A DNA stretch of 64,000 nucleotides from Byssothecium circinans. Taxonomy: Eukaryota; Ascomycota; Dothideomycetes; Pleosporales; Massarinaceae. Shown in pieces: positions 32,402-42,321 of this stretch. The stretch's first letter is position 1, and the number at the start of each line of letters is the position of its first letter. The notes below the pieces were generated by a model, which was not told where the DNA came from, made no database searches, and worked only from the letters and a program-made list of their open reading frames with translations. Where the stretch lies: the NCBI GenBank assembly GCA_010015675.1, contig ML977028.1, forward strand, positions 210,304 through 274,303. The letters are read 5' to 3'. The position numbers and the translations under genes are program-made.

Positions 32402-33977
32402 CTAACGGATCGCTTTGCAAATCAACTCCAAATTCGGGTGGGTAATCCAGCTTGCTGGGTCCCGATCGATGCTGTTATCTTCTTGGAAAGAAAGCGTATA
32501 GTTCTCCAGCAAATGAACCAGTAGAATCCTTATCATCAATTCCGCAAGATGTTTCCCGAGACACTGTCGTGGTCCGAAGCCAAACCGCCAGTAGTGATAA
32601 CGCATTTCTGACGGTCTCTTTTCAATGAACCTCTCTGGTCTATACGTTCGTGAATCCTCTCCCCAATATTCGTTCCGAATGTTAATTGCGTACGTGTCGA
32701 TGACGAAGTTGGTTCGCGGTGGAACTAGGAAACCGCTGAGAACTTGATCGGTTGGTGCTGCCTGGGGAACAGTGAATGCGGCAAGTGGTTTTAGGCGGGC
32801 TGATTCCAAGATTGACGACGCTAGTAGCGTGGAAGAACTCGATAGATATTCTGACCATTTTTCGCTGTTTCCAAAGCTGTGCGCTTCACAAACTTCAGCC
32901 CGAACCAGCTCTTGAAAGTCTCCGTTGATGGCGAGAAACACCAAAACCCACGACATTGCGCCCATAGTAACATCGAGGTTCGCAAACAGCATCTCGTCTA
33001 AAGTTTGATACATGTTTTCCGAAGAGATGTAGCCTCTCCGCAAAGCCTGATACATCTCGACAACAGGAGGAGATCGGCCCTCCACCTCGCATGCGTGGAA
33101 TGCATCGTCATTGAAGTCATGCCATTGCCGCCTGAATTTTTGGAGGTCGCGATTGGTCTTCGTTGGTAGGAAACGACTCCACCCGAACCGAGTAACGCCT
33201 CCTTGTATGCAGCGTGCGAAGAGCGCTTCGCGCACCGGGATCAGTTCAATCAACTGGTTCTTCAAAGCCGGAGTAAGGTTACCGTAGAGGTGATATGCGA
33301 CGATCCAAAACGGCAACATGCGCAAGTGAGCCACAGGATTGAGAATGCCAGCGTTCAATTTTCCGTGCTGGTGAAGCGCTGTGAAGTGCTGTCTTGTAAG
33401 ATCTTCCATGTCTTCGATCCGACTTGCCATCTCTCCTTTCGCGAATGTCCTTGAAACGACCGATTTAATTCGCTGCCAATCATCCCCTGAGACAAGGCCC
33501 AGGCAGCTCCCAAGCAATTGTCCCATTAGCCAGCCGCCGTCGTTGTTTGTCGCTTTCAGATGCAAATTGGAATTCCGACATATCGTCTTGATATCCTCAG
33601 GGCGTGTGAGAACTACCTCAGGGGTAGTGCCGCTCCAGATCCGATAAATGCGACCGTGCTCTTTTGTCCAGCTGTCGCTGTTCTTCTCTCCCTCAAAAAA
33701 TTTCGCGACGTCACCTTGGCCATTGGGAAAGGTATAGGGGCACGTGGGTATCGGTCTTCGTTGGGAACGATCGGAATGGAGGATAGGGTATTTTAGCAGC
33801 AGATATGTCTAGAGCGATAAGTGAAAATGTCAACCACATCTCATAAAGAGTGCTCACATTGATGATTTTGGAGAGGATTCCCACCCCAACCCTCAGGAAG
33901 AAAGTACGACATCCAGCAACTAGCAGCACGGCTGGAATTACGAAAAGTACAACCATATAGAACGATTGATCAGCCAT
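32402..33977 (-). CDS. Cytochrome P450, GliC/GliF-like
   Basis: Exons 33977-33858 and 33808-32402 give 508 residues. An N-terminal membrane anchor covers about residues 6-25. After the 49-nt intron come YTFPNGQGDVAKFFEGEKNS and HGRIYRIWSGTTPEVVL, a segment I associate with ETP-cluster P450s. The I-helix is ANLDVTMGAMSW, the ExxR is ESAR, the PERF region is YRPERF, and the heme loop is RFGFGPRQCLG with Cys456. GliC hydroxylates the alpha carbon of the diketopiperazine and so prepares it for glutathione addition; GliF acts later. Which role applies here is uncertain, though the gene sits beside the GST gene. An ACGG-N3-CCGA element lies 96 bases upstream. Confidence 0.9.
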
Positions 33978-34072
33978 GGCGAAGCATTAAGGTCACTTCG
34001 AAGTCATGATGGAAGGTTTTCCATGTTCCTAACCAAATAGTATTTGATTACAGAGTCCTTCCAGAACAACCC

Positions 34073-34083
34073 ACGGGCGCCGA
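34073..34083. promoter_or_regulatory. CGG-N3-CCG element before the P450 gene
   Basis: ACGGGCGCCGA has one mismatch to TCGG-N3-CCGA and lies 96 bases before the P450 start codon, in the 126-base gap after the GST gene. Confidence 0.45.
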
Positions 34084-34103
34084 GAGAGCGGTCCGCAAAT
34101 TGC

Positions 34104-35002
34104 TTACGCTCCAACGTCATGACCATATGTCGGACCTCGCTCCAAAATATCCTTTACCGCTCGCCGTGAAACCATTCTATCACCCCATGCCTGGATGTTT
34201 GGATATCCGGAAATATTGACATTCAGGAAATTGAACATCCAAGGCATTGCATATGGGAAGTATGAAATGTCGGCGATGGTAGGGCGGTCGCAGAGAGCAA
34301 TGAACAGTTGGTTCGGCAGGCTCAGTCTCTTTTCGAGAATATCCCACTGCTTAACCACATTTGCGTGGAGTCTATGCAGCCGTGGTTAGGATCATATCAA
34401 GGATTGGAGTACCGCATGTTGCTTACTTCTCTACCGCCTTTACAGGAGGCTCCGGATTTCGCCGGTTTGGGTATCCCTTGAGAAAGTATAACCAATACTT
34501 CGCGGTAGGTCTGTAAAATACTCCTCAACTTTGGGGAACCATTGGAAATCTCCGTGGCGGAAGTCAACTCACCCTAACCCTGCAGTCTGATACGCCGTCC
34601 AACTCAAAATTTCGGCCTTCTCCCCCGCCGTCTGCCCTGTCCACGCGCCCTTTAGATCATACCGCTCACCGAGATACTGCAAGCATGCCGTGCTCTCAAA
34701 AATGATGATATCCTTCTTCGCATCAGGGCACCAGTCTTTGAGAGCGGGGACGTATCGCTCCGGATGAATCGCGTAATACTCTTGCGACGTTGTGTCGATG
34801 ATAGAAATTTCGTATGGGGTGCCGAGCTCTTCGATCAGGATGAGTGGTTTCATGTAGTTGATGTAGCTGGTTTGGTCGGCTGCAAGGCGTTAGGATACCA
34901 ACGCGTATAAGTGGTGGTGCTGCCTGAACCTTTAACAATGTAGACAATGACCTTGCCATTGTAGGGCCTGTCACCCAGCTGTATTTTTCCGTTGGTTGTC
35001 AT
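34104..35002 (-). CDS. Glutathione S-transferase, GliG-like
   Basis: Exons 35002-34930, 34879-34573, 34510-34427 and 34371-34104 give 243 residues, the length of GliG. The N-terminal thioredoxin-like domain includes YIVKADQTSYINYMKPLIL, HPERYVPALKDW and the glutathione gamma-glutamyl contact FESTACLQYLGERYD. The helical C-terminal domain contains TAKYWLYFLKGYPNRR and RPTIADISYFPY. GliG adds two glutathione molecules to the activated diketopiperazine and so brings in the sulfur atoms of ETPs. The gene is followed by the P450 gene on the same strand, which fits a two-step activation and sulfurisation. Introns are 50, 62 and 54 nt. Confidence 0.9.
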
Positions 35003-35097
35003 GCTGAGTCGGTTTCTAGGAAGGTGTACATGTACAGTGCAATCGTGACGCTCACTCTAAATGTAGACTCATAGGCCAAATGCTCAATCAGAAGAAG

Positions 35098-35108
35098 CCG
35101 GTAACCGA
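35098..35108. promoter_or_regulatory. CGG-N3-CCG element before the GST gene
   Basis: CCGGTAACCGA has one mismatch to TCGG-N3-CCGA and lies 96 bases before the GST start codon, the same spacing as the element of the P450 gene. Confidence 0.5.
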
Positions 35109-35570
35109 AGGCATATAGTGGCGAGAAGAGAAGACAGTTCAAAACAAGAAAGCTTTTACGGATCACCTTAATGATACATCATCCAATACATGTAGAGATA
35201 CTTGCACGCATGATCATAGCGACGAATGGTTCAAGAAAAACATTTTTATTAGTATTTGGTACATGTGGTAGCGATAACCCCAATGGTCATGAATCCCATC
35301 CCCAAGCCGTCAAGTGATGGTGTCCACGGGTGGATGTCCAATAATCACGTGATCATATTTTGCAATTCTTCTCATTCCCGCAAGCATTTGGTCCAGCACA
35401 ATCTTGGGAAGTGTCATCTCCGTCGGCACCTGGAAGCAATCAGAACAGTCCACGGTGACCTTTCCACCGACTGTGCACCGGCATACCGTCCGGCAACCAT
35501 CAAGCCCTGCAACGATCTCGGGAGCGTACAGGCCACCGTGATATGGAGCACGCCCAGTGTCCATCAGACG

Positions 35571-35710
35571 CTGCCCGTAAATGGGACCCATAGACGCTAC
35601 CCGTAAACGGGACCCATAGACGGCACCCATAAACGGCACCCATTAAACGGCACCCATTAAACGGCACCCATAAACGGCACCCGTTATACGGCACCCATAA
35701 ATGGCACCCA
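35571..35710. repeat. Minisatellite, about ten units of 13-14 bases
   Basis: Units read roughly GCACCCATAAACG, with variants such as GGACCCATAGACG and GCACCCATTAAACG. There are ten units plus a partial one. Unit length varies by one base, so no reading frame is kept, and the array is non-coding. Confidence 0.85.
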
Positions 35711-36277
35711 CAATCCAAATCACGGCCTCCGGTGAGGCAGCTCAAGGACGCCGGGCCCCGGGGTCTGCGCGGCGCGAGCAAGATTTGGTGCTCGGGGCCC
35801 GGAACCCCTGCATGGGCTTATCGAACGGGCACCGACATTGGGAGCTGGCCGATTGGCTCGTTGTTCGGGTCGCACCAATACTCGACAACACAACGGCGGG
35901 GAAAATTAGCGTGGACTTGCGGAGTGGTAGGCCGCGCTCGATATTCGTTGTGAAATACCATCTTGAATTTTTTTCATCGGAATTCATCCTCAGCGGAGCC
36001 CAGCTATTAGTAGCACGTGATTCGGCGCTTGTCCGTAGACGAACATCATTGACCTACGCAATCTTGGTGATATCTTCATACGCGGTAGAGTGGAGAATTC
36101 CGCACACAGACAAGCACTTTGGCAGTGATGAAAATGATGGTCATTATTATCTTTGATAGTTGTGTTCAATGCGATGTGGAATTTGTGCATGTCTAAAAAA
36201 AGCTGTACCACACAGTAACAAGCAAAAAAAAAGAAAACAACAGAGGGAAAAAACAACCTATCCTCAGAACCACACAA

Positions 36278-39200
36278 CTACTGACGCGTAGGATTTGAAT
36301 GTTCCTCACGCTCCCTAAAAACCCTCAGATGCTGCAAAATCGTCTCAAAATCATATCCCATACTCAAACTCCAGAGCGCCTCCATGATTAAGTGCGATAT
36401 AGCACTTACATCGCCGCGGGAAAAGCATTCGCTGCTATACTCAAGCCTCAGAGAGAGACAATTGCCCCTCCTGGCAGTGAATTCAGCCATAAGCTTGAAC
36501 TTTGCTCCCTCAGTGAATGTCGGGATAAATTTGGCTCCGTCAATGGCGAACTGAATTTCATGGTCGATATCATGGAATGTGACCATTGCGTCGATCAGGG
36601 GGTGATCTGGGAAGTTGGATTGCGTGTTAAGATGCGCGAGGAGCTGGTCCCAGGGGACTGCGTGAGAGAGAGCGGCTTTGCTGCAGCACTTAACCGTTTG
36701 CATGAAAGTGTCCTGTCGAGACCCCGGCGGTAGGTATGAATGTGAAACTCCGGAGCTCTGGGGTTGTGGATAATGTATGCGAATGGGCAGTGGTTCCAAA
36801 AACAGTCCAACGACATTCTGGTCTTCTTCAGAGTGGCGATTCAGGTATGGAGCTCCAATGATGATGTCGCAAGTATCTTTATCGTATTGCAGAGCTAATG
36901 CGACGGCGGCCAGAGCGATTTGGTGCATGGATATTTTGTTCTCTGTTCCGAAGCGTACTATACTTTCATATGTCGCACTTGGAACGGCCATAGTGTGTGA
37001 TGTTCCGGCCAATGTCTTCCTTGCCATGCCGTTACCGAAAGAGAGTTGATTTGTGGGTAGTTCTCCAAGCCAATTCGACCAGAAGGATAGATGGTATAGC
37101 GAAGCGGGTATTGACCAGGTCGTCTGGGCATATGTCTTGACCAGCTGGTTGAGCGGTTTCCCGTCGTAGAGGTCTACCACCTCATGGAGCAATATCTTGA
37201 AAGTTGTCAAGTCGCAAATGATATGGCTGATCACCACAAGCATTTTTGTGGGTGAAATAAAAACACGTATCAGGTCGTCATTGGCGAGGTTGAAAGGAGT
37301 GTTGGCCTGAGACGTGATGTCGAAGTCTTTGAGCACTCTCACCGTGGGGGGTGCCGCACTGTATATCCTCTTAAGGCTCCCAGTATCACAATCGCGATAC
37401 CTGCAGCTGAGAATCGGATGACGGCTGAGGACGGTGTTCCAAGCCGATATCAGTCTGGTGCGAGCTACCGATGCTGCAAGCTGGCAAGCATACGTCACGT
37501 TGAAGGAAGTTGTGTCGGAGCTTTTGTCGTACTTTTGCCACCACTCTTTTTCGATCGGCGAAACGTCAGTAGCTCCAAGCATATGTTCATTAGAACGCTG
37601 AATTTGTGCAGGGAATGCTTCTAATGTCTGCACCAGCTGGCGTATAGTATTGGACTCCAGTAGCAGGCGAAGTGGAATGCGTTGCTTCAAAGACCGCGAA
37701 AGACGATGCGATAGGAAAAGCTGAAGTATTGAGTCAAGCCCAAGATCGGAGAAACTGGAGTCCAGGTCGTAGATGGTATTTGTTTCCTCTCCCATTAGCT
37801 CCCTCAGTGCTGACATGATGATTTTCTCATAATGTTTCGCCTCGCCAGAAGTAGCAAGTGGATGGCACGAAAACTTCAGGTTCGAAATTGCGTTATAGTC
37901 CAGCTTCCCAATTCGCGTTTTAGGGAATGAGTTAACGGCAAGAATGCGGTGAGGAAGGGCATATGCGGGAATACAGTTTGCCAGCTTCGCCCGAAGTTTG
38001 ACCAGGTCGAGGTGAGCAGGTTGGACCAATGCCACGATATTGTCATCCTGAAGAGTGACAGCTGCACAAGTACAGTCATTGTCCGCTCGTGTCATCCGTA
38101 TTTCCAAGTCGTCTAGATCAACTCTAAACCCCCTTAGCTTGACTTCACGGTCGCCCCGGCCGAGGAACGTCAGTTCTCCGCTTTCGGTCCAAAACGCGCG
38201 ATCGCCGGTCTTGTACATCATCTCACCGGTATATTGAGTATTGACAGTGTCCTTCATAAATTTTCTTTCTGTTACTTCCGGGAGTCCAACGTAGCCAACT
38301 GCGACCTGAATGCCCGCAAGGTAAACCTCTCCAATGGCTCCACGTGGCGCTAACCTTTGCTGGCTGTCGAGGAGATAGATTCGAGAAGAGGGATTTGGAC
38401 CGCCCAGCGTTACCGGCTCTTGAAATTTAAGTTCCTTAATAGTAGCCCCACAGGTCCCTTCAGTTGGCCCGTACATGTTAAACAGTCGTTTGTTCTGAGC
38501 CCAGCTGTCGCACACACTTTGGGGAACTGCTTCGCCTACCAGGTAGACGGTTTTGAGTCTTGGAAATTCATCGGGATGTAGGGCTTTTGCAATAGATGGT
38601 GTAAGTAATGCCGCGTCAACTACTTTAAGATGTGCGAAGGGCTTCGACGGATCTTTCAAGACGAGTGTGGCACCATAGCTCAATGCCGAAAAGATCTCAT
38701 GGATACTTCCGTCGAAGCCTGGGGACATGAGCTGAGAGATTTTCCAACCGGGCCGAGAGAACAGCCGCACATTGAATGTTCTCTGGAATGCGACGAGCCC
38801 GCGGTGTGAGCATAGTACCCCCTTCGGCTTCCCCGTCGATCCGGAAGTGAAACATAGATACGCGTTCAGCCCTGGACGAAAGCCCTGGAATGCGGATTCC
38901 GAAGCGCATTCTTCCTGGAGCATTTCTTCGACCGAGAAGCAAATTCCAGCTGAATTTGGTTTTGCGGATTTCGCAGCCACACTACCGGTCAAGAAGAGCT
39001 TTGCCTTGGAAGTCTCATAGTTCATCGAGCGAACAGCGTCGGGAAGGTCGGGAGCAAAAGGGCAGTAGGTCGCGCCAGCTTTGAGGACAGCATATATAGC
39101 GATGATCCAATTCGTAGTTCCATCCGCATGGACGCAAACAACATCTTCGGGCTTGATGTATGGCAAGAGGTGATGTGCAACCAGAGTCGAGCGCGCATCA

Positions 39201-41260
39201 AGCTGAGCGTACGTCAAGTTTCCGGCATGATGTTCTACAGCTATTTCGGAAGGGATTGTTTCGGCGGTTCGAACAAACAGTGACACGAGATCGTCTTCGC
39301 AAGAATCATGTCGAGTGAAAGCCGAGTTCCAGTTGCCCAGTTTGGCCAGCTCGTCGCGTTGAGGGTCGTCAACCAAGCCGTCCAAGGCGTCGCTAATAAG
39401 CAAAGACTGGTCAATCATAGATTCCAGGGCGGTACTATAGCTTGCTCCAAGCCTGTTGGCATCGGTTGCGGTGAAGGTGTTGGCGTCGTAGCATATCCGT
39501 ATACGGCCACCGCTGACTTCAACATGAAGGGGAACATCTGATAAAACTTTAGAATCGAATTCCGAGGAGTTGGTTGAGGTAGAAGCCAGTTGTATGTTAA
39601 CCGCAGATGCAAAGTCGCGAGTAAAACCGTGAGCTGGCGAAGACCATTCAAACGATGTCAGTTCTAGGAGTGACTGAAATACAGATCGAGCATATCCTCC
39701 AACGCTAGAAGCCGTGTCCAACGAGATGTCGAGTGGTAGGGTATTGATTGTAGGACCTATGACGGAATCTGCCCCTTGTATAGGTAGAGAGCGGCCTGAG
39801 AGGATGATGCCGAAAGAGACCTGGTTCGAATCTGCGTATCGCGCTAACACCAGCCCCCAAGCTGCATAGTACAGAGAAGCTAATGTTACCCCAGTTTGTT
39901 TGCAATAAGCAGGTAGCTTCTTACAGTCGAAATCAACGGCGACTGTACCCAGTACAAGTCTGTCAAGCTTCTGGCGAACGGACTGAGGTTTTGGAAGCAG
40001 TAGACATGTGGCCGGTGAAGGGAATCGTTCGCGCTGCCGGCTCCAGAAAGCGACCGTGATTTCCTGCGTGTTCTTCTGCAGGGCCTCTAATTGTGTCGCA
40101 AAGCCGATAAATGATGGACCAGGGCTGATTGGTTTACCCGAGAGAACACGGCGGACCTTCTCTTTAATCAATGTACACGAAACGCCATCAATGAAGGCAT
40201 GGTGCACGCTCCATATCAAAACACTTCTGCCTCCACTAGTAGGTGACGGAAGGGAATAAACGTCAAACCGACTGCCTTTCAGGGAGTCAAACGATGGTGG
40301 TCGGCCAATTGCGTCTTGCAGGGCCTTTTCGTCCTTCACGACGCTTTCCTTCCATTCAAATGGCGTTGTACTCTGTTCGCACATGTACCCGCCCGACTCA
40401 TTAATTTGGAATGCCATCCTGAAAATAGCCTCCGAGGACAGCACCTTCATCCAAGCCATTTTGACCAAAGGAAGGAGTTCAGTCGGATGCGTCTCAAAAT
40501 AAGAGATGACATTGCGTCCGGGGGTCTTGATCGTTGAGAGTACTAAAGAAAGCTGCATTTCCGTCATTGGGTACTTCTTCGCGAGAGGTTGTTTGTTCTT
40601 TTTCGCAGCCGTGTCGTGCATCGCATAAAATAACGCATCGGTCGTAGGAAGTAGCTCGCATATGGATCGCCGCAACCGAGCGTGCCTTGCATAGAACAAA
40701 ACTTCGGTGGTGGGAAGTAGCTCGCAAATCGATCGGCGTAGTCGCTTGTTGGTAAAGTCTCTCGACTGCATGTCGGACATAGGTCGCTTCAACGAATGTT
40801 GTTCCGCCCGTGGTGTAAAGCCGCAGCATGATTTCCTTGCACTCGTGGTTAGGTATTCTGCGAGCTGAACTAATGTCTCCGCGGAGAAAATCGAGTCGAT
40901 GGTAATCTGTGCTCCATATCTGCGGAGTGCAGCTTGGAGCTGCATCGAAGCAAGGGAGTCTCCGCCATTTTCGATGAAGTTTGATCCGAGATCAAGGAAG
41001 GTTGAAGCAGTATTGAGTGCGATAGATATCTCGTTCATGAACATGCGCTCCGAACCAAAAGAGTCGCAAAACTGGCACATTCTGGCGAATCTCAAGGATA
41101 AAAACAAAGTCTTGTGTGATATCCGAACGGCGGAAACCTTTGTGGCAGGCAAATTGACGAATGTTTGGTTTCCTTTTGAACTTGCACTACGGAAGTGTAC
41201 TGAGTGGCAAATGAGCAACGGAAATTCGGGAAGCGTCCATACGCTAGCCCCGATCAACAA
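36278..41260 (-). CDS. ETP-type nonribosomal peptide synthetase, T-C-A-T-C
   Basis: One open frame of 1660 codons has no need of an intron. T1 lies at about 80-140 with the phosphopantetheine site NGGDSL (Ser102). C1 lies at about 230-640 with the full HHAFIDG motif at 353-359. A lies at about 660-1130 with FTSGSTGKPKG, FDGSIHE, NMYGPTEG, YKTGD and GKLD. T2 has LGLDSI (Ser1177). C2 runs from about 1230 to the end with SHIICD at 1345-1350. GliP is A-T-C-A-T-C-T, so the first A and last T are absent; GliK starts only 208 bases upstream, leaving no room for another A. A 22-residue segment is duplicated at 173-216. The first 70 residues look non-coding; the true start may be at 41080 or 41044. 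The A domain may load both T domains, giving a homodimeric diketopiperazine. Confidence 0.9.
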   Translation of the reverse strand: MLIGASVWTLPEFPLLICHSVHFRSASSKGNQTFVNLPATKVSAVRISHKTLFLSLRFARMCQFCDSFGSERMFMNEISIALNTASTFLDLGSNFIENGGDSLASMQLQAALRRYGAQITIDSIFSAETLVQLAEYLTTSARKSCCGFTPRAEQHSLKRPMSDMQSRDFTNKRLRRSICELLPTTEVLFYARHARLRRSICELLPTTDALFYAMHDTAAKKNKQPLAKKYPMTEMQLSLVLSTIKTPGRNVISYFETHPTELLPLVKMAWMKVLSSEAIFRMAFQINESGGYMCEQSTTPFEWKESVVKDEKALQDAIGRPPSFDSLKGSRFDVYSLPSPTSGGRSVLIWSVHHAFIDGVSCTLIKEKVRRVLSGKPISPGPSFIGFATQLEALQKNTQEITVAFWSRQRERFPSPATCLLLPKPQSVRQKLDRLVLGTVAVDFDCKKLPAYCKQTGVTLASLYYAAWGLVLARYADSNQVSFGIILSGRSLPIQGADSVIGPTINTLPLDISLDTASSVGGYARSVFQSLLELTSFEWSSPAHGFTRDFASAVNIQLASTSTNSSEFDSKVLSDVPLHVEVSGGRIRICYDANTFTATDANRLGASYSTALESMIDQSLLISDALDGLVDDPQRDELAKLGNWNSAFTRHDSCEDDLVSLFVRTAETIPSEIAVEHHAGNLTYAQLDARSTLVAHHLLPYIKPEDVVCVHADGTTNWIIAIYAVLKAGATYCPFAPDLPDAVRSMNYETSKAKLFLTGSVAAKSAKPNSAGICFSVEEMLQEECASESAFQGFRPGLNAYLCFTSGSTGKPKGVLCSHRGLVAFQRTFNVRLFSRPGWKISQLMSPGFDGSIHEIFSALSYGATLVLKDPSKPFAHLKVVDAALLTPSIAKALHPDEFPRLKTVYLVGEAVPQSVCDSWAQNKRLFNMYGPTEGTCGATIKELKFQEPVTLGGPNPSSRIYLLDSQQRLAPRGAIGEVYLAGIQVAVGYVGLPEVTERKFMKDTVNTQYTGEMMYKTGDRAFWTESGELTFLGRGDREVKLRGFRVDLDDLEIRMTRADNDCTCAAVTLQDDNIVALVQPAHLDLVKLRAKLANCIPAYALPHRILAVNSFPKTRIGKLDYNAISNLKFSCHPLATSGEAKHYEKIIMSALRELMGEETNTIYDLDSSFSDLGLDSILQLFLSHRLSRSLKQRIPLRLLLESNTIRQLVQTLEAFPAQIQRSNEHMLGATDVSPIEKEWWQKYDKSSDTTSFNVTYACQLAASVARTRLISAWNTVLSRHPILSCRYRDCDTGSLKRIYSAAPPTVRVLKDFDITSQANTPFNLANDDLIRVFISPTKMLVVISHIICDLTTFKILLHEVVDLYDGKPLNQLVKTYAQTTWSIPASLYHLSFWSNWLGELPTNQLSFGNGMARKTLAGTSHTMAVPSATYESIVRFGTENKISMHQIALAAVALALQYDKDTCDIIIGAPYLNRHSEEDQNVVGLFLEPLPIRIHYPQPQSSGVSHSYLPPGSRQDTFMQTVKCCSKAALSHAVPWDQLLAHLNTQSNFPDHPLIDAMVTFHDIDHEIQFAIDGAKFIPTFTEGAKFKLMAEFTARRGNCLSLRLEYSSECFSRGDVSAISHLIMEALWSLSMGYDFETILQHLRVFREREEHSNPTRQ

Positions 41261-41279
41261 CCACTTACCGATAAGTGAG

Positions 41280-41290
41280 CCGGCTCCCGA
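41280..41290. promoter_or_regulatory. CGG-N3-CCG element in the NRPS/GliK divergent promoter
   Basis: CCGGCTCCCGA has one mismatch to TCGG-N3-CCGA. It lies between the NRPS and the gamma-glutamylcyclotransferase genes and could drive both. Its position also favours an NRPS start below 41260. Confidence 0.55.
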
Positions 41291-41468
41291 CCGCTATGCG
41301 TGTGGCTAACTTTCAACGCTTTGCCTTGCAAACACTGCATTCACGATTACCGAGTCGAATTGTACGGATCCCTACTGGCAAAAAGTGACCAGCTCCTCTA
41401 ATTTCTAACTACCTTGGTAGGAACCATCGGCTGAAATCACCACAAAAGCCTACTCGCACTTTGGAAAA

Positions 41469-42288
41469 ATGCCCAGAAAGATATGGTACCTTGCCTATGG
41501 TTCGAACATGAGCTCCGAAAAATTTACCGGTAACCGTGGAATAGTCCCGCTCGACACTGCCCTCGTACGCATCCCGGGTTGGACTCTTACTATGGAAGTC
41601 CCCGGACTACCTTATTCTGAGCCATCGTTCAGCTCCATTAAGCCCCGGGAAGCGGATTGTGATGACGAAGCCACGGACCCTGATGTGACAGGTGTCGCAT
41701 ATCTGATCACCGAGGACCAATACCGTCAGGTAATCGCGTCAGAAGGAGGAGGGATAGCCTACAGTGACATCTGCCTCACTGGCAAGATCCTCGACGAGAT
41801 GACCGCAAGGGTACCGAGGGATATCACGGTCCACACCCTTGGCACCGCAATGAAGCGCCGCCCGTCTCCCTTGCCTAGCCAACGATACATGGTAATACCA
41901 TCCCTCTTGGAATGGCTTCTCAGTCGGCATCGAAATTGAACACTGGATGTTTGCTGACATATCGTGCAAGGATCTCCTCATAACGGGCGGGAAGGAGTGT
42001 CACTTGCCACTCGAGTACCAAAAATACCTGTCGAATATCGCGGTCTACGAGCCGTCAACATCAGCTTGGGCTAAGCTCGGTGCACTTCTCTTCCTCACAA
42101 TCTGGAGTCCTGTTATGGGAAATTTAGAAAAGATTACGACAAGAAGCATTGGAAAAGACGGTAATGCGCAATGGTTCATCATATGGCTAGTCAGAGGCGT
42201 TATGCACATTATTTGGGCAAGCCACGACTTCATATTTGCTCCTGTTTTTGGGAGAGGCGATGGCTCGGACCAGGAACTTGAGGAATAA
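41469..42288 (+). CDS. Gamma-glutamylcyclotransferase, GliK-like
   Basis: Exons 41469-41891 and 41971-42288 give 246 residues. The fold opens with WYLAYGSNMSSEKF; YGSN is the substrate loop of gamma-glutamylcyclotransferases. The 79-nt intron (GTAATA..GCAAG) joins QRYM to DLLITGGKECHLPLEYQKYL, and the joined sequence resembles GliK. The C-terminus carries a hydrophobic segment near FLTIWSPVMGN. In ETP pathways GliK removes the two gamma-glutamyl groups from the bis-glutathione adduct as 5-oxoproline, before the dipeptidase acts. The gene is divergent from the NRPS gene and convergent with the ABC transporter gene, whose stop codon lies 33 bases away. Confidence 0.88.
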
Positions 42289-42321
42289 TGGAATTGAATC
42301 GTTCCCTCTATCTTCGATAGT

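Larger units (their letters stand above)
35003..36277. other. Intergenic between GST and NRPS genes, with a minisatellite
   Basis: The GST promoter occupies the left part. A 140-base minisatellite is in the middle. The right part, next to the NRPS stop codon, has purine-rich sequence near 36217-36255. I looked here for a terminal thiolation domain of the NRPS and found none. Confidence 0.55.

Noticed and set aside
35571..35710. Repeat array considered as a CRISPR
   Set aside because: The units are contiguous with no spacers, and the genome is fungal.
35310..35781. Minus-strand ORFs with repeated Gly-Tyr-Gly-like peptides
   Set aside because: They are translations of the minisatellite, whose variable unit length does not keep one frame.
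41261..41468. A hidden first adenylation domain of the NRPS upstream
   Set aside because: Only 208 bases separate the two genes, and no A-domain motif occurs in any frame.
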